A stretch of 64,000 bases of DNA from Rahnella variigena (GCF_003610915.1 NZ_NSDJ01000001.1:1674001-1738000); one strand, 5' to 3'; positions 18,539-29,207 are shown, numbered from the stretch's first letter. A program made the numbers and translations. The notes: generated from the sequence alone by a model not told the origin.

Positions 18539-19933
18539 ATGTCAGCATTAACTGAAAGGATCAGTGCGAAAGAAAAGCTGGGTTTTGGATTAGGTGATGC
18601 GGCAAGCCACATTGTTTTTGATTCTTCTGTCGCTATTCTTGCCTATTTCTATACGAATATTTATGGTTTGCCGCCAGCGGTAATGGGAACCCTGTTCTTA
18701 GTGGTCAGGGTACTTGATGCGATCACTGATCCTATTATGGGCGCGATTGCCGATCAGACCAAAAGTCGCTGGGGAAGATTTCGGCCCTGGCTACTGATTA
18801 TTTGTGTGCCCTTTGCCGTCAGTTGTGTTCTGGTTTATTCCACGCCAGATTTTGAACAGACCGGTAAAATTGTTTATGCGGTTTTCGCTTATATATTTAT
18901 GACCTTAATGTACACGGCGATTAATATTCCTTACTGTTCTCTGGGGGCCGCAATTACTGCCGACCCGCAGGATAATCTTTCCCTGCAATCGTGGCGTTTC
19001 GCTATTGCGCCCGTCGGGGGTGCGATGGGGACGGCGCTCATCCTGCCGCTAGCTGATTTTATCTCACCGGGAGACCGCGCGACCGGTATGCAGTGGGCGA
19101 TGGGCATCTTTGGTGTCATTGGCTGCGTGATGTTCTTTGTCTGTTTCCTCACCACGCGGGAGCGTATTACACCGGTGAAAGAAGAGAACATGAATATCCT
19201 TCGTGATGTGCGTGTGCTTATGCAAAATGATCAGTGGCGGATCCTCTCAGTTTATAACCTTGCCATGTTATGCGGCGTGGTTGTTCGCGGCAGTTTGCTG
19301 GTGTATTTCGTGCAATATGTTCTGCATCAGGGAAGCGGCATTATTTCCATTTTCATGATGGCGACTACCGTTGCGGCGGTTATCGGCAGTTTATTTGCCA
19401 AAAAACTGGGCTCGTGGATGTGTAAAATCCGCGCGTCCATCTGGGTGAACATATTAAGTGCATTTGCAGGATTACTTTTCTTTGTGCTGCCAACCGATTA
19501 CTGGATCCCTGCCTTTATTGTTCATATTGCCCTTAACTTATTACAGGGGATAAATGCCCCGCTGCAATGGTCAATGATCACGGATGCCAATAATTATGGG
19601 GAGTGGAAAACCCAGCGCCGAATTACAGGGATGAACATCGCGGCGAATATCTTTGTGATTAAACTCGGCGTGGCGATTGGTGGGGCGCTGACAGGCTGGG
19701 GGCTGGCATGGTTTGGTTATCAGGCGGGCGTGGAACAACAATCGGCGGAAGCGGTACGCGGTGTCCTGATTTTATTCACCGTCTTACCGGCTATTTTCTA
19801 TCTGATTACGGCTTTCTCTATCCGTTACTACCAGCTGACGGAAGAGCGCATGAATCATATTGTCAGTGATCTGGGTGACGGAAAATTCCAGACACAAAGT
19901 CTGCCGACGGAGAGTTTACAGACTCACAGTTAA
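18539..19933 (+). CDS. GPH-family sugar:cation symporter (MFS)
   Basis: Inner-membrane transporter of the glycoside-pentoside-hexuronide family, 464 residues with about 12 predicted helices. Typical family features: EKLGFGLGDAASHIVFD at the N-terminus, the RVLDAITDPIMGAIADQTKSRWGRFRPW block (residues about 57-84) with the conserved Asp/Arg residues, and YGEWKTQRR in the second half. It resembles YicJ/YagG/XylP-type carriers of glycosides or oligosaccharides. It stands alone, with no glycosidase or regulator beside it, between terminators, at the position of E. coli nupG (a nucleoside transporter of a different family). AAAGGTGA precedes the ATG. Substrate unknown. Confidence 0.85.
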   Translation: MSALTERISAKEKLGFGLGDAASHIVFDSSVAILAYFYTNIYGLPPAVMGTLFLVVRVLDAITDPIMGAIADQTKSRWGRFRPWLLIICVPFAVSCVLVYSTPDFEQTGKIVYAVFAYIFMTLMYTAINIPYCSLGAAITADPQDNLSLQSWRFAIAPVGGAMGTALILPLADFISPGDRATGMQWAMGIFGVIGCVMFFVCFLTTRERITPVKEENMNILRDVRVLMQNDQWRILSVYNLAMLCGVVVRGSLLVYFVQYVLHQGSGIISIFMMATTVAAVIGSLFAKKLGSWMCKIRASIWVNILSAFAGLLFFVLPTDYWIPAFIVHIALNLLQGINAPLQWSMITDANNYGEWKTQRRITGMNIAANIFVIKLGVAIGGALTGWGLAWFGYQAGVEQQSAEAVRGVLILFTVLPAIFYLITAFSIRYYQLTEERMNHIVSDLGDGKFQTQSLPTESLQTHS

Positions 19934-19940
19934 GACATTC

Positions 19941-19972
19941 GTCCCGGCGCCTCACGCCTGAGAAGCCGGGAC
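19941..19972. terminator. Hairpin between convergent genes
   Basis: Perfect 8-bp inverted repeat GTCCCGGC (19941-19948) / GCCGGGAC (19965-19972), with an inner GGCG/CGCC stem, in the 47-bp space between the symporter gene and mltC. It probably stops transcription from both sides, though no long T-run is present. Confidence 0.5.
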
Positions 19973-19980
19973 AATAAACG

Positions 19981-21060
19981 TTAATCTACGCGGCGGTAGC
20001 TGCGCTGAGTATTGTTCACTTTGTACAGATAGCGGCGGGATTCTGCCGACGGATGTTTGGTCGTCAGAGTGGTGTACACATCGCCCGGCGCCATATTGTT
20101 AATGATGTTAAACGCCTGCGTTTTGTTCTGTGAGAACACGCGCAGAACACTGCCGGCACCGCCGTTATAAGCGGTAATCACAGCATAGCGACGTGATGTC
20201 GGGTTGTTGATGTTCCCCAGATACACGTTTTGCAGCATCGCAAGATAAGCCGTGCCGGTATTGATATTATTCTGCGGATCAAACAGATAGCTGCGGCTTG
20301 GCTTGCCCCATTTTCCTTCAGATTTAAACACATCAACACCCGCGGTATGTTGCACAACCTGCATCAGGCCCAGCGCATCGGCATTACTCACCGCATACGG
20401 GTTAAAGGCTGATTCGGTTTGCATGATCGCCAGGATCAGTGACTGATCGACGCCATACTTAGCTGATGCTTCACGGATCATCGGCAGATATTTATGCGCA
20501 CGTTTGTTCAGGTGGTTCGGCACCATCTGGATCGTCACGGAATAAATCACGTGCAGACCGGACTGACGGCGCATCAGTTTGTTCTGAATCAGATAATCAG
20601 CAAAACTTGCTGCGCGGCCTTCCCAGCGGATTGGCTGGCCGGTATTGTCGAGAACCTGACCGTACAACATCGGTTCACGGCTGATCTGGATATCATTGGC
20701 GTCGGAATAAAGGTCAACATTGCCCGGATCGTCGCCCACCAGCAAGGTGCTGATAATGGCCTGACGCAGGCTGGCCGCCGGATCCGTGCCAGAAATAGTC
20801 TCAAGGGTGATGGTACCCGCATCGAAGTTGATGTGGCTGCGGGTGTAATACTGATCGCTATATTTCACGTAGTCTTTCGGACCCGCGATCAGCACTTCGT
20901 TCATACCCCAGATATTTTCGATGTTATGGGCGAACTGCCCCATCAAAATATCGAATCCGTTGGTGTCTTTCACATAAGCTTCGTTGAACTGGTCTTTCTT
21001 GCTGCCGGAGCAGGAGATCAACATGGGCGCGATAACCAGCAAAGCTAAAATTTTCTTCAT
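19981..21060 (-). CDS. mltC: Membrane-bound lytic murein transglycosylase C
   Basis: Outer-membrane lipoprotein that cleaves peptidoglycan glycan strands, forming 1,6-anhydro-muropeptides; 359 residues, the same as E. coli MltC. The lipobox LISC gives the lipidated cysteine at residue 17. The C-terminal SLT domain contains the catalytic glutamate in [11 protein letters not shown], then [16 protein letters not shown] and TAYNGGAG. It is the last gene of a minus-strand group mutY-yggX-mltC, the same order as in E. coli. Confidence 0.97.
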   Translation of the reverse strand: MKKILALLVIAPMLISCSGSKKDQFNEAYVKDTNGFDILMGQFAHNIENIWGMNEVLIAGPKDYVKYSDQYYTRSHINFDAGTITLETISGTDPAASLRQAIISTLLVGDDPGNVDLYSDANDIQISREPMLYGQVLDNTGQPIRWEGRAASFADYLIQNKLMRRQSGLHVIYSVTIQMVPNHLNKRAHKYLPMIREASAKYGVDQSLILAIMQTESAFNPYAVSNADALGLMQVVQHTAGVDVFKSEGKWGKPSRSYLFDPQNNINTGTAYLAMLQNVYLGNINNPTSRRYAVITAYNGGAGSVLRVFSQNKTQAFNIINNMAPGDVYTTLTTKHPSAESRRYLYKVNNTQRSYRRVD

Positions 21061-21136
21061 CTTACAAACCGTTTCTGATGAAAGAAGCAGGCACCCGGAG
21101 TACCTGCCTTAATGTTTTAACCATTGTTATAAATGA

Positions 21137-21409
21137 TTATTTTGACGGCGGGGTATAGCCTTCGATATGCACGTCCTGACCTTCGAACAGGAAGTTGACC
21201 ATTTCCTGTTCCAGCAGTTTGCGGTCTTCCGGATTCATCATGCTGAGTTTCTTTTCGTTAATCAGCATGGTTTGTTTGGTCATCCACTGCGACCAGGCTT
21301 CTTTCGAAATCTCATTGAAGATACGTTTGCCAATCTCGCCAGGGTACAGCTGGAAGTCTTGTCCTTCAGCATCGCGCTTGAGAAAAGTACAAAAAATCGT
21401 TCTGCTCAT
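21137..21409 (-). CDS. yggX: Fe(2+)-trafficking / oxidative damage protection protein
   Basis: Small cytoplasmic protein of 90 residues linked to protection of Fe-S clusters and iron trafficking. The family hallmark [20 protein letters not shown] with its single conserved Cys7, the PGEIGKRIF block and the C-terminal [14 protein letters not shown] are intact. It starts ten bases after the mutY stop, so the two are translated from one mRNA; MutY itself carries a [4Fe-4S] cluster. Confidence 0.97.
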   Translation of the reverse strand: MSRTIFCTFLKRDAEGQDFQLYPGEIGKRIFNEISKEAWSQWMTKQTMLINEKKLSMMNPEDRKLLEQEMVNFLFEGQDVHIEGYTPPSK

Positions 21410-21418
21410 GCTAATTCC

Positions 21419-22486
21419 TTATCGATCGTTCTTTTGGGTCGGTTCTTTAGCCAGTTGCGTTAACAGACGCTCTACCGGCGCGGCCAGCCCGACGGATTGT
21501 GGTTGGGCTAAGTTATACCAGAGACCCGCACCTTCATCCATGCAACCCGCGGAAGAACGCAGATTTAACCACATCGGGACGATATCCAGATGGAAATGGC
21601 TGAAAGTGTGACGAAAAGCGGTCTGCTGCTGCAACTGATTTTGCGTAACACCGTATTTTTTCAGACCAATAGCCAGTTCATCTTCGGTGGTAAATTGCGG
21701 GAAGCAGAACAATCCGCCCCACAGGCCGACCGGCGGACGCTGTTCCAGCCAGACTTTATCTTCCTGCTGGATCATCAGCATAAACGCGGTCTTTTCCGGC
21801 AGGGTTTTCTTAGGTTTTTTACCGGGATAATTCGCCCAGCTGTGATGCGCATAAGCTTCACAGCCGGATTTCACCGGGCACAGCTCGCACTTGGGTTTGC
21901 TGCGGGTACAAACCATCGCGCCCAAATCCATCATTGCCTGATTAAACTGTGCAACACCTTCGGCGGGCGTGACGTCTTCGCTTATCGTCCACAGCTTATT
22001 TTCGGTTTTCTTCTCGCCCGGCCAGCCGTCAACAGCATAGCAGCGAGCCAGCACGCGCTTCACATTCCCGTCTAAAATAGGGTAGTGCTGATTCAGTGCC
22101 AGCGATAAAACCGCGCCGGCGGTGGAACGGCCAATGCCCGGCAACGCGAGAATCTCATCAAAAGTTGTCGGAAATACGCCGCCGTGCTGGCTGGCGATGG
22201 TCTGCGCCGCTTTATGCAGGTTACGCGCACGGGCGTAATAACCCAGCCCGGTCCACAGATGCAGAACTTCATCGAGGGGCGCTGCGGCGAGATCAGACAC
22301 CGTCGGAAAGCGTTGCATAAAACGTTCAAAATACGGAATAACAGTCGCTACCTGCGTTTGCTGCAACATCACTTCCGAAAGCCAGACTTTATAAGGTGTT
22401 TTTGCGATTTGCCACGGCAGCGTTTTGCGGCCATAGCGCTGATACCAGTCGAGCACCAGAGGTGAGAAACGTTGGGCTTCCATCAT
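21419..22486 (-). CDS. mutY: A/G-specific adenine DNA glycosylase
   Basis: Base-excision repair enzyme removing adenine opposite 8-oxoguanine; 355 residues (E. coli 350). Catalytic Glu38 in [12 protein letters not shown] and Asp139 in [12 protein letters not shown] flank the helix-hairpin-helix [10 protein letters not shown]. The [4Fe-4S] ligands are C193, C200, C203 and C209 (C-x6-C-x2-C-x5-C). The C-terminal Nudix-like 8-oxoG recognition domain ([17 protein letters not shown] onward) is present. Two ATG codons in tandem mark the start; either is possible. It is divergent from trmB with a 220-bp gap. Confidence 0.97.
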   Translation of the reverse strand: MMEAQRFSPLVLDWYQRYGRKTLPWQIAKTPYKVWLSEVMLQQTQVATVIPYFERFMQRFPTVSDLAAAPLDEVLHLWTGLGYYARARNLHKAAQTIASQHGGVFPTTFDEILALPGIGRSTAGAVLSLALNQHYPILDGNVKRVLARCYAVDGWPGEKKTENKLWTISEDVTPAEGVAQFNQAMMDLGAMVCTRSKPKCELCPVKSGCEAYAHHSWANYPGKKPKKTLPEKTAFMLMIQQEDKVWLEQRPPVGLWGGLFCFPQFTTEDELAIGLKKYGVTQNQLQQQTAFRHTFSHFHLDIVPMWLNLRSSAGCMDEGAGLWYNLAQPQSVGLAAPVERLLTQLAKEPTQKNDR

Positions 22487-22709
22487 GGGTGAATTACTGT
22501 CCGGCAGGGTTAAAAGACGGGGCTGATCACATCACAGTTCCCGTCTGGCTGTAAACCGGAACTTTCCGCACTGTATTGACGGATTTCCTGCCCGCAAGCC
22601 TTGCTAATCGGGAGTAAGTTTGGATAATGCGCCTTTCCTTATATTTAGTGACCAAAGCACAGGCATCCGCGCGCGGGTACCGCGTCTTGCCAATCGGAGT
22701 GGAAACACC

Positions 22710-23429
22710 ATGAAAAACGACGTCATTTCACCGGAGTTCGACGAGAACGGTCGCGCGATGCGCCGTATCCGTAGTTTTGTCCGCCGTCAGGGCCGTCTGA
22801 CTAAAGGTCAGCAATTTGCGCTGGACAACTTCTGGCCGGTGATGGGCGTGGAGTTTCAGGCCGAATCCCTGGATATTGATGCCTTATTTGGTCGCTCTGC
22901 ACCTGTGGTACTGGAAATCGGTTTCGGCATGGGCACATCGCTCGTTACCATGGCGCAGCAGAATCCTGACCAGAACTTTATCGGGATTGAAGTACACTCA
23001 CCGGGTGTTGGCGCGTGTCTGGCAACGGCGCACGAAGAGGGCGTCAGCAACCTGCGCGTGATGTGTCACGATGCGGTTGAAGTGCTGGAAAAAATGATTC
23101 CGGATGGCTCGCTCGATATGGTGCAGCTATTCTTTCCTGACCCGTGGCACAAAGCGCGCCATAATAAGCGCCGTATCGTGCAGCCTGAGTTCGTCGAGAA
23201 GCTGCGCAAGAAACTAAAAGTGGGCGGTGTATTCCACATGGCAACCGACTGGGAGCCGTATGCGGAGCACATGCTCGAAGTCATGACCAGTTTAGAAAGC
23301 TGGGTGAATCTGTCGCAGGAAGGTAATTATGTCCCGCGTCCTGAATCGCGCCCGGTGACCAAGTTCGAAATGCGTGGCCAGCGTTTAGGCCACGGCGTGT
23401 GGGATCTGATGTTTGAGAGGAAGCAATAA
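22710..23429 (+). CDS. trmB: tRNA (guanine-N7-)-methyltransferase
   Basis: SAM-dependent enzyme making m7G46 in tRNA variable loops; 239 residues from the ATG at 22710, exactly the E. coli length. An upstream in-frame start (22620) would add 30 residues that do not look like the family; GGAG before 22710 supports the shorter form. Motifs: [13 protein letters not shown] for SAM, and the catalytic [14 protein letters not shown]. Its stop overlaps the yggL start by one base (TAATG), so the two are translationally coupled. Confidence 0.97.
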   Translation: MKNDVISPEFDENGRAMRRIRSFVRRQGRLTKGQQFALDNFWPVMGVEFQAESLDIDALFGRSAPVVLEIGFGMGTSLVTMAQQNPDQNFIGIEVHSPGVGACLATAHEEGVSNLRVMCHDAVEVLEKMIPDGSLDMVQLFFPDPWHKARHNKRRIVQPEFVEKLRKKLKVGGVFHMATDWEPYAEHMLEVMTSLESWVNLSQEGNYVPRPESRPVTKFEMRGQRLGHGVWDLMFERKQ

Positions 23430-23755
23430 TGGCTACAAATCGCAGTCGTCGTTTACGTAAGAAGTTACACATTGCCGAGTTCCAGGAACTGGGCTTCTCT
23501 GTAAAATGGCGTTTCCCGGAAGGTACCGCGGTAGAAACCATTGATGAATCCCTGGATAAATTCATCGACGGTGTGATCGAGCCAAACAAACTGGCTTTCG
23601 ATGGCAGTGGCTATCTGCAATGGGAAGGTCTGGTTTGCCGTCAGGACATCGGTCACTGCACTGATGAACAGCGCGCGCAGGTCAAAAAATGGTTAGAAGA
23701 CCAGAAAATGGAAGACGTGGAAGTTTCCGAGTTATTCGATATCTGGTGGGACTGA
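23429..23755 (+). CDS. yggL: YggL family protein (DUF469)
   Basis: A 108-residue cytoplasmic protein of the YggL/DUF469 family; the E. coli protein has been found with ribosomes (50S). The basic start NRSRRLRKKLHIAEF and the acidic tail SELFDIWWD are both typical. It is coupled to trmB by a one-base overlap. A hairpin ends the pair at 23787-23808. Confidence 0.95.
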   Translation: MATNRSRRLRKKLHIAEFQELGFSVKWRFPEGTAVETIDESLDKFIDGVIEPNKLAFDGSGYLQWEGLVCRQDIGHCTDEQRAQVKKWLEDQKMEDVEVSELFDIWWD

Positions 23756-23786
23756 TTCCACCGGTCAGATAAATTCTGAATCTTTG

Positions 23787-23808
23787 AAAGGTGCCTTCCG
23801 GCACCTTT
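23787..23808 (+). terminator. Hairpin after yggL
   Basis: Perfect 9-bp stem AAAGGTGCC / GGCACCTTT with a TTCC loop, then GTTAC; the T-tract is short. It lies before the TTG start of glsB and may end trmB-yggL only partly. Confidence 0.6.
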
Positions 23809-23829
23809 GTTACATCTGGAGGCAGGACG

Positions 23830-24756
23830 TTGGGTACCGAACTCGATAACAGTTTGCTGGAAGATATTCTGGCGCAGGTCAGGCCGCTGATTGGCCGTGG
23901 CAATGTTGCCGATTATATTCCTGCGCTGGCGGAAGTCAGCCCCGATCATTTAGGGATTGCCGTGTGTACCACGAAAGGGGAGATCTTTCGTGCCGGTGAT
24001 GCCGACATGCGTTTCTCGATCCAGTCGATCTCAAAAGTGCTCAGCCTGACGCTGGCGCTGACCCGTTATCAGGAAAGCGAAATCTGGCAGCGCGTCGGCA
24101 AAGAGCCGTCCGGTCAGCCGTTCAATTCGCTGGTTCAGCTTGAGCTTGAACAGGGAAAACCGCGTAATCCGTTTATCAATCCGGGCGCGCTTGTGGTCTG
24201 CGATTTGCTGCAAACCCGGCTCTCCGCACCAAAGCAGAGAATGCTGGAAGTGGTGCGGCAACTGGCCGGATCGGCAGATCTCAACTACGATCGGCACGTT
24301 GCCCGTTCAGAGTTCGAGCATTCTGACCGCAACGCGGCGATTGCCTATCTGATGAAGTCTTTCGGTAATTTCGACAACGACGTCATCACCGTTTTGCATA
24401 CCTATTTCCACTACTGTGCATTACGTATGAGCTGTGAAGAACTGGCGCGGACGTTTGTATATCTTGCCAATAAAGGGCATCCGCTGGGGAGTGAAGAACC
24501 GCTCATTGATGCCCGTCAGGCGCGTCAGATTAATGCGATGATGGTCACCAGCGGCATGTACGACGGCGCGGGTGAATTCGCATACCGCGTCGGTATGCCG
24601 GGTAAATCTGGCGTCGGCGGCGGCATCATTGCCGTGGTGCCTGGCGAGATGTGCATTGCGGTTTGGTCACCGGAACTTGATGCGGCAGGGAACTCTTTGG
24701 CAGGTATTGCTGCCTTAGAATTACTGGCGCAACGTATTGGCCGTTCAATTTTTTGA
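23830..24756 (+). CDS. glsB: Glutaminase
   Basis: Hydrolyses glutamine to glutamate and ammonia; serine-dependent beta-lactamase-like fold. From the TTG at 23830, preceded by a strong GGAGG seven bases away, the product has 308 residues, exactly the length of E. coli GlsB; the earlier GTG (23791) lies inside the yggL terminator hairpin and is unlikely. The catalytic SxxK motif is in [12 protein letters not shown], and [28 protein letters not shown] and GKSGVGGGI are conserved. In E. coli glsB lies elsewhere; beside yggL-yggN is the arrangement I associate with Serratia/Yersinia relatives. Confidence 0.95.
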   Translation: MGTELDNSLLEDILAQVRPLIGRGNVADYIPALAEVSPDHLGIAVCTTKGEIFRAGDADMRFSIQSISKVLSLTLALTRYQESEIWQRVGKEPSGQPFNSLVQLELEQGKPRNPFINPGALVVCDLLQTRLSAPKQRMLEVVRQLAGSADLNYDRHVARSEFEHSDRNAAIAYLMKSFGNFDNDVITVLHTYFHYCALRMSCEELARTFVYLANKGHPLGSEEPLIDARQARQINAMMVTSGMYDGAGEFAYRVGMPGKSGVGGGIIAVVPGEMCIAVWSPELDAAGNSLAGIAALELLAQRIGRSIF

Positions 24757-24780
24757 GTTTGCTGTCTTAAGGGAGAGTAC

Positions 24781-25515
24781 ATGTTAGTAAAAAGTGGAGT
24801 GGTAAAAACCGGACTTGCTGCGTTACTGGCGCTGAGCGCGTGGAGCGCACAGGCCGATTATCAGTGTGCCGTCCAGCCTAAGGATGACGTGATCATCAAG
24901 CCGCAGACCGTACAGGTTGTCGGTAACAGCGGTGATCTGCTGATCACACCAAACGGTAACGTAACCCTCAACGGAAAAGACATGACCCTGAGCGCCAGAC
25001 AGCGTCAGGAAGCCATCGACTATCAGGCCGGTTTACGCCGTGACCTGCCGTGGATTGACCAGGGCGCGACGGCGCATCTTGAAAAAGGCCGGGTTGCGGT
25101 TGACCGTGTGATCGTCGAAAAACTGGGCAGTGACAGCAACGTGCGTAACCGCCTGGTTAAGCTCGATAAGCAGCTGAAAGAGCAGATGAACCTGATTATC
25201 GAACACCGCACTGATGGCCTGACTTTCCACCATAAAGCAGTGGATCAGGTGAAGCAAAATGGCCAGAAGCTGATGGAACAAACCATGGGCGGCGTCATGC
25301 AGGACAGCATCAACGAGATGGGACTCAAACAGGCTGCGAGTGGCGGAAATCCACTGCAGGCGATGATGGGTAATCTCGGCGGTTTACAACAGGCCGTTCA
25401 GGAAGAGTGGAACAAGCAGGAAAAAGAGTTTAAAGCTTTTGGCGATGACGTCTGTAAGCGCGTTACCAATCTGGATACTCAGCACAAAACCTTGCTGGCA
25501 GATTTGAAACAGTAA
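24781..25515 (+). CDS. yggN: YggN family periplasmic protein (DUF2884)
   Basis: A 244-residue protein with a cleavable signal peptide ending WSAQA-DYQC (about residue 25). The mature part is mostly charged and helical with two cysteines (one at the mature N-terminus, one in DDVCKR near the C-terminus). Function is unknown; E. coli YggN (239 residues) is in the same neighbourhood. GGGAGAG precedes the ATG. A bidirectional terminator follows. Confidence 0.93.
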   Translation: MLVKSGVVKTGLAALLALSAWSAQADYQCAVQPKDDVIIKPQTVQVVGNSGDLLITPNGNVTLNGKDMTLSARQRQEAIDYQAGLRRDLPWIDQGATAHLEKGRVAVDRVIVEKLGSDSNVRNRLVKLDKQLKEQMNLIIEHRTDGLTFHHKAVDQVKQNGQKLMEQTMGGVMQDSINEMGLKQAASGGNPLQAMMGNLGGLQQAVQEEWNKQEKEFKAFGDDVCKRVTNLDTQHKTLLADLKQ

Positions 25516-25534
25516 GCTGCCAAATGACAGATAC

Positions 25535-25562
25535 AAAAAAACCGCGATTACGCGGTTTTTTT
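25535..25562. terminator. Bidirectional rho-independent terminator
   Basis: Stem ACCGCG-ATTA-CGCGGT flanked by six A on the left and seven T on the right, so it can act for yggN (plus) and, read the other way, for hemW (minus). A second longer hairpin GGAAGAGGTAG / CTACATCTTCC lies at 25566-25592. Confidence 0.85.
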
Positions 25563-25697
25563 GTTGGAAGAGGTAGTTGGAGCTACATCTTCCAGAGTTT
25601 CTACTTCCGTAAGTAGTACGAAAGCCAGCACCCCAACGTGGTGATAATATACCAAAAATGTGTTTCGGGCAGTGTTTACCCCTGTTATCACTTGATT

Positions 25698-26834
25698 CTA
25701 CTCCGCCAAAAACAGCTCCAGCAGCGAATTCAGGAACAGCTTTCCTTTGCTGGTGATCTGCCAGTGCGTATCGGTTTCGACCAGATATTCTTTGGCAATC
25801 GCTTCGTCTAACTGTGCGCGGATCACCGATTCATCCAGCCCGGTATACAGACCAAACTCTTCACGCGGCGCGGCTTCCAGCAGGCGGAAGCGGTTCATGA
25901 AGAATTCAAACGGCAAATCTTCGGTTTCCACCGGATGCTGTTTATCCATATAACGACCCTGCATGTAACCGCGAGGGTGTTTGGTTTTGACGGTACGCAG
26001 GATTTGCCCGTCTGGCTGAGTCAGTTTGCCATGCGCGCCACAACCGATGCCGAGATAATCCCCGAAGCGCCAGTAGTTCAGGTTGTGCTGACACTGATAG
26101 CCCGGTTTGGCGTACGCCGAGGTTTCATATTGCTGGTATCCGGCTGCGGTCAGCAACTGATCGCCTTGCTCGAAAATATCCCACAGCGCGTCATCATCCG
26201 GCAGTTTTGGCGGTCGCGAGGCATACATCGTATTTGGTTCGATAGTCAGCTGATACCAGGACAAATGCGGCGGATTGAGTGCGATTGCCTGACGCAAATC
26301 GTCAAGTGCTTCTTCCAGTGTCTGATCCGGTAAACCATGCATCAGATCCAGATTGAAGCTGCGCAGGTTCAGGTCAGTCGCCAGATGTGCCGCGCGTTTG
26401 GCTTCGTCAGGGCCGTGAATACGCCCCAGACGCTCCAATTTCTGTGCATCAAAACTTTGCACGCCGATGGAAATACGGTTTACACCCGCGCGCTGGTAGC
26501 CGCTGAAGCGATCTGCTTCGACGGTACCGGGATTGGCTTCCATGGTAATTTCAGCGTGAGCGTCGAGTGGCAACCGCGCACGCACGCCGTCGAGCAGATT
26601 TTGCATTGCTTCGCTGCTCAGCAGGCTTGGGGTTCCGCCGCCGATAAAAATGGTCCCTACGCTGCGTCCGCCCACCAGATGCAGATCCGCATCTAAATCT
26701 GCCAGCAGATGCGCGACATAATCGTCATGCGGCACTTCGCCCTTTAACGCGTGCGAGTTGAAATCGCAGTAAGGGCATTTTTGCACGCACCACGGAATAT
26801 GAATGTAGAGACTCAGCGGCGGTAACTTACGCAT
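25698..26834 (-). CDS. hemW: HemW heme chaperone (radical SAM)
   Basis: Radical-SAM-type protein, 378 residues (same as E. coli), that binds heme and transfers it to respiratory enzymes; earlier annotated as a coproporphyrinogen oxidase homologue. The cluster motif is CVQKCPYC (C16, C20, C23) after YIHIPW; the GGGTPS and MEANPGTVE motifs of the SAM domain follow, and the HemN C-terminal domain is complete. Its start overlaps the rdgB stop by 8 bases, indicating coupled translation. Confidence 0.96.
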   Translation of the reverse strand: MRKLPPLSLYIHIPWCVQKCPYCDFNSHALKGEVPHDDYVAHLLADLDADLHLVGGRSVGTIFIGGGTPSLLSSEAMQNLLDGVRARLPLDAHAEITMEANPGTVEADRFSGYQRAGVNRISIGVQSFDAQKLERLGRIHGPDEAKRAAHLATDLNLRSFNLDLMHGLPDQTLEEALDDLRQAIALNPPHLSWYQLTIEPNTMYASRPPKLPDDDALWDIFEQGDQLLTAAGYQQYETSAYAKPGYQCQHNLNYWRFGDYLGIGCGAHGKLTQPDGQILRTVKTKHPRGYMQGRYMDKQHPVETEDLPFEFFMNRFRLLEAAPREEFGLYTGLDESVIRAQLDEAIAKEYLVETDTHWQITSKGKLFLNSLLELFLAE

Positions 26835-27435
26835 TCTTCTGTACTGCCTCTTTCATCGCGGCAAACAACAGTTTCAATGCCTGTCCCCGGTGCGACACCG
26901 CACTTTTTTCTTCACGGCTCAGTTCTGCGGCGGTTTTACCCAGCTCAGGAACATAAAAGATCGGGTCATAACCAAAGCCGCCTTCACCTGCCTGGGCAAA
27001 GGTGATTTCACCTGCCCAGCTGCCGTGGCACACCAGCGGCGTCGGGTCTTCAGCATGGCGCATATACACCAGCACGCAGTGGAACTGTGCATTACGCTGG
27101 CCCTGTGGAACGTCTTTCAGCGCAACCAGCAGTTTATCGAGGTTTTGCTGATCGCTGGCATCAACGCCCGCGTAGCGCGCAGAGTAAATCCCCGGCGCAC
27201 CACCGAGAAAATCAACCGCCAGGCCGGAGTCATCTGCCACAGCAGGTAAACCGGTGACAGCCGCCGCGTGGCGGGCTTTCAGGATGGCATTCTCAATGAA
27301 CGTCAGACCGGTTTCTTCGGCGGATTCAACGCCGAGTTCGGTTTGTGCCACCACGTCCAGCCCGAAATCGGCCAGAAGATGTGCGAGTTCACGCACTTTA
27401 CCGGCGTTGCCGGTAGCTAATACGACTTTCTGCAT
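26827..27435 (-). CDS. rdgB: XTP/dITP diphosphatase (non-canonical purine NTP pyrophosphatase)
   Basis: House-cleaning enzyme that hydrolyses dITP/XTP to monophosphates; 202 residues (E. coli 197). Substrate-binding [14 protein letters not shown] at the N-terminus, the catalytic [20 protein letters not shown] block and [12 protein letters not shown] are intact, as is the C-terminal SHRGQALK. It is upstream of hemW and overlaps it; the preceding yggU stop is 20 bases away. The order yggS-proC-yggT-yggU-rdgB-hemW reads as one operon. Confidence 0.96.
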   Translation of the reverse strand: MQKVVLATGNAGKVRELAHLLADFGLDVVAQTELGVESAEETGLTFIENAILKARHAAAVTGLPAVADDSGLAVDFLGGAPGIYSARYAGVDASDQQNLDKLLVALKDVPQGQRNAQFHCVLVYMRHAEDPTPLVCHGSWAGEITFAQAGEGGFGYDPIFYVPELGKTAAELSREEKSAVSHRGQALKLLFAAMKEAVQKNA

Positions 27436-27455
27436 GGGAGAGTCCTGACTTAACG

Positions 27456-27761
27456 TTATTCTGCGAGCAGTACCGCGACCTCAGTCGGGATATTTTGCGG
27501 ATGGGTAATGCGGACTTGTTTATGGCGGCCCAGCTCGCCCTTTTCGATGCTTATCTGACTTTTGGCGACTTTAAACTGTTTTGAGAGAAATTTCACCAGA
27601 TGTGTGTTGGCCTGTCCGTCTACCGGCGGGGCGGTGATGGTGACTTTCAGCTCGTCGCCATGCAAACCCACCAGGCTGTCACGGCTGGCTTTGGGCTGGA
27701 TAACCAGCCGCAAAACCAGCACGTCAGATTGCCAGAACGCCGGGCTTAAAGCTGGAACCAC
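27456..27761 (-). CDS. yggU: YggU family protein (DUF167)
   Basis: A 101-residue cytoplasmic protein of unknown function; family core [29 protein letters not shown] and [12 protein letters not shown] are all present. A GTG start at 27761 makes a 16-base overlap with the yggT stop, which suggests coupled translation; the first dozen residues are not conserved, so the real start could lie a few codons downstream. Confidence 0.93.
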   Translation of the reverse strand: MVPALSPAFWQSDVLVLRLVIQPKASRDSLVGLHGDELKVTITAPPVDGQANTHLVKFLSKQFKVAKSQISIEKGELGRHKQVRITHPQNIPTEVAVLLAE

Positions 27762-28300
27762 AGCGCACCCAACAGATCCATTCCGAGATAATTCAGCATA
27801 TACAGGATCAGGATCACCACCATTGCCGAGAAATCGATGCCGCCCATCGCAGGAAGAATACGACGGATGGGTGCCATCAGCGGCTCAGTCAGCTGCATCA
27901 GCAGATAATCCATTGGTCCGCGGCCCTGGCTCACCCAGCTCATCAATGAGCGGATAATGACCAGCCAGAACACCAGATAACCCGCGGCTTTGACCAGCCC
28001 TATCAGGCCAATCAGCAGACTGCTCAGACCAAAGAAGATAGCGCCGCTTTGGATTAGCAACAGCAGCGGGAATTTGATGGTGCAAAGAATGAAAGCCAGC
28101 AGCAGGCTTGCGCTGTCAATCGGGCCCAGCGGCGGAATAATCCGGCGAAGTGGTCCGATAATCGGCTGAGTAATCTTCACCACGAACTGTGAAAACGGGT
28201 TATAAAAATCTGTACGTGCCCATTGCATCCAGATGCGCAGCAGCAGAACCATCACGTAGAGATCAATCAGTGTTTTGACCAGAAAAGTCAGCGTTAACAT
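27746..28300 (-). CDS. yggT: YggT family integral membrane protein
   Basis: A 184-residue inner-membrane protein with two copies of the YggT repeat, each with a hydrophobic helix, a RIWMQW/SLMSW-type turn and a conserved I-x-P-[LI]-R-R-I-[IL]-P block ([11 protein letters not shown] and [11 protein letters not shown]). E. coli YggT (188) is linked to osmotic stress tolerance. The gene is between proC and yggU on the same strand, with small gaps, and is probably co-transcribed. Confidence 0.94.
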   Translation of the reverse strand: MLTLTFLVKTLIDLYVMVLLLRIWMQWARTDFYNPFSQFVVKITQPIIGPLRRIIPPLGPIDSASLLLAFILCTIKFPLLLLIQSGAIFFGLSSLLIGLIGLVKAAGYLVFWLVIIRSLMSWVSQGRGPMDYLLMQLTEPLMAPIRRILPAMGGIDFSAMVVILILYMLNYLGMDLLGALWFQL

Positions 28301-28385
28301 AATTCTCCTATGCCCTTCATCCTTCGCGTGTCGTCTTGACGCAACACGGATGATTTTGGGCAGTATTATTTTTTATTCGTTCTTA

Positions 28386-29207
28386 TCAGAACAGTTTTTC
28401 CATTTCCTGCGCGCGGGTAATGGCGGCCTGCATGGCCTCGGAAACGATCTCCGGTAATTGTCGGTCGGTAAACACTTTCAGAGCTTCAAAGGTGGTGCCG
28501 CCTTTGGACGTCACATTCTCACGAAGTTGTGACAATGGCGTGTCCGGGCTTGCCGCAACCAGTGCGCTGGCACCGCTGGCGGCTTGTTCAACCAGCATCC
28601 GCGCGGTTTCTGCACTGAAACCCAGACGCTGCGCTTCAGCCTGCATTGCTTCCATAAACAGGAAGAAATACGCCGGTGCGCTGCCTGCGGCGGCAATCAC
28701 GTGGTTGATACCTTCTTCGGTATCAACCCAGCAGATTTTGCCCACGGCAGTCATCAGTTCGCCGCTGTAATCACGATCTGCCTGCGAAACCTGAACAGGT
28801 GCATACAAGCCACTCATGCCCTGACCGACCAGCGACGGCGTGTTAGGCATGATGCGCACGATGTTGAGATTATCGCCCAGCAACTCGCAGAAGCGCGCCA
28901 CGCTGACGCCTGCGGCAATCGACAGTACCAGCTTATCGCTAAAATCCACGTCTTTTTGCAGTGCTTTACATACATCCGCCATCATCTGCGGTTTTACAGA
29001 CAATACAACGACATCTGCCGCTTGCGCACAGGCGTTGTTATCACTGCTGCTGTGTACGCCGTATTTTGCGGCCAGCGCATCGCGATGGGTGGTGGAAGGG
29101 GCACAAACGCTGATCATACTGGCCGGATAACCACTTTCAACCAGGCCTGAAATGATGGCGCCTGCCATGTTACCGGCACCGATAAAACATATTTTGCGAT
29201 GTTGCAT
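28386..29207 (-). CDS. proC: Pyrroline-5-carboxylate reductase
   Basis: Last step of proline synthesis: reduces P5C with NAD(P)H; 273 residues (E. coli 269). Rossmann motif IGAGNMAGAI, then LSVKPQ, RIMPNTPSLVGQGMSG, and the dimer/active-site helix GSAPAYFFLFMEAM and TSKGGTTFEALK are all intact. In E. coli proC lies far away; here it lies between yggS and yggT, which joins a PLP-homeostasis gene and a proline gene, a pairing common across many bacteria. Confidence 0.96.
   Translation of the reverse strand: MQHRKICFIGAGNMAGAIISGLVESGYPASMISVCAPSTTHRDALAAKYGVHSSSDNNACAQAADVVVLSVKPQMMADVCKALQKDVDFSDKLVLSIAAGVSVARFCELLGDNLNIVRIMPNTPSLVGQGMSGLYAPVQVSQADRDYSGELMTAVGKICWVDTEEGINHVIAAAGSAPAYFFLFMEAMQAEAQRLGFSAETARMLVEQAASGASALVAASPDTPLSQLRENVTSKGGTTFEALKVFTDRQLPEIVSEAMQAAITRAQEMEKLF

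Noticed and set aside
25566..25697. Possible small RNA or repeat between yggN and hemW
   Set aside because: Two hairpins are visible but no promoter or T-run pattern supports a separate RNA; they may be part of the transcript ends.
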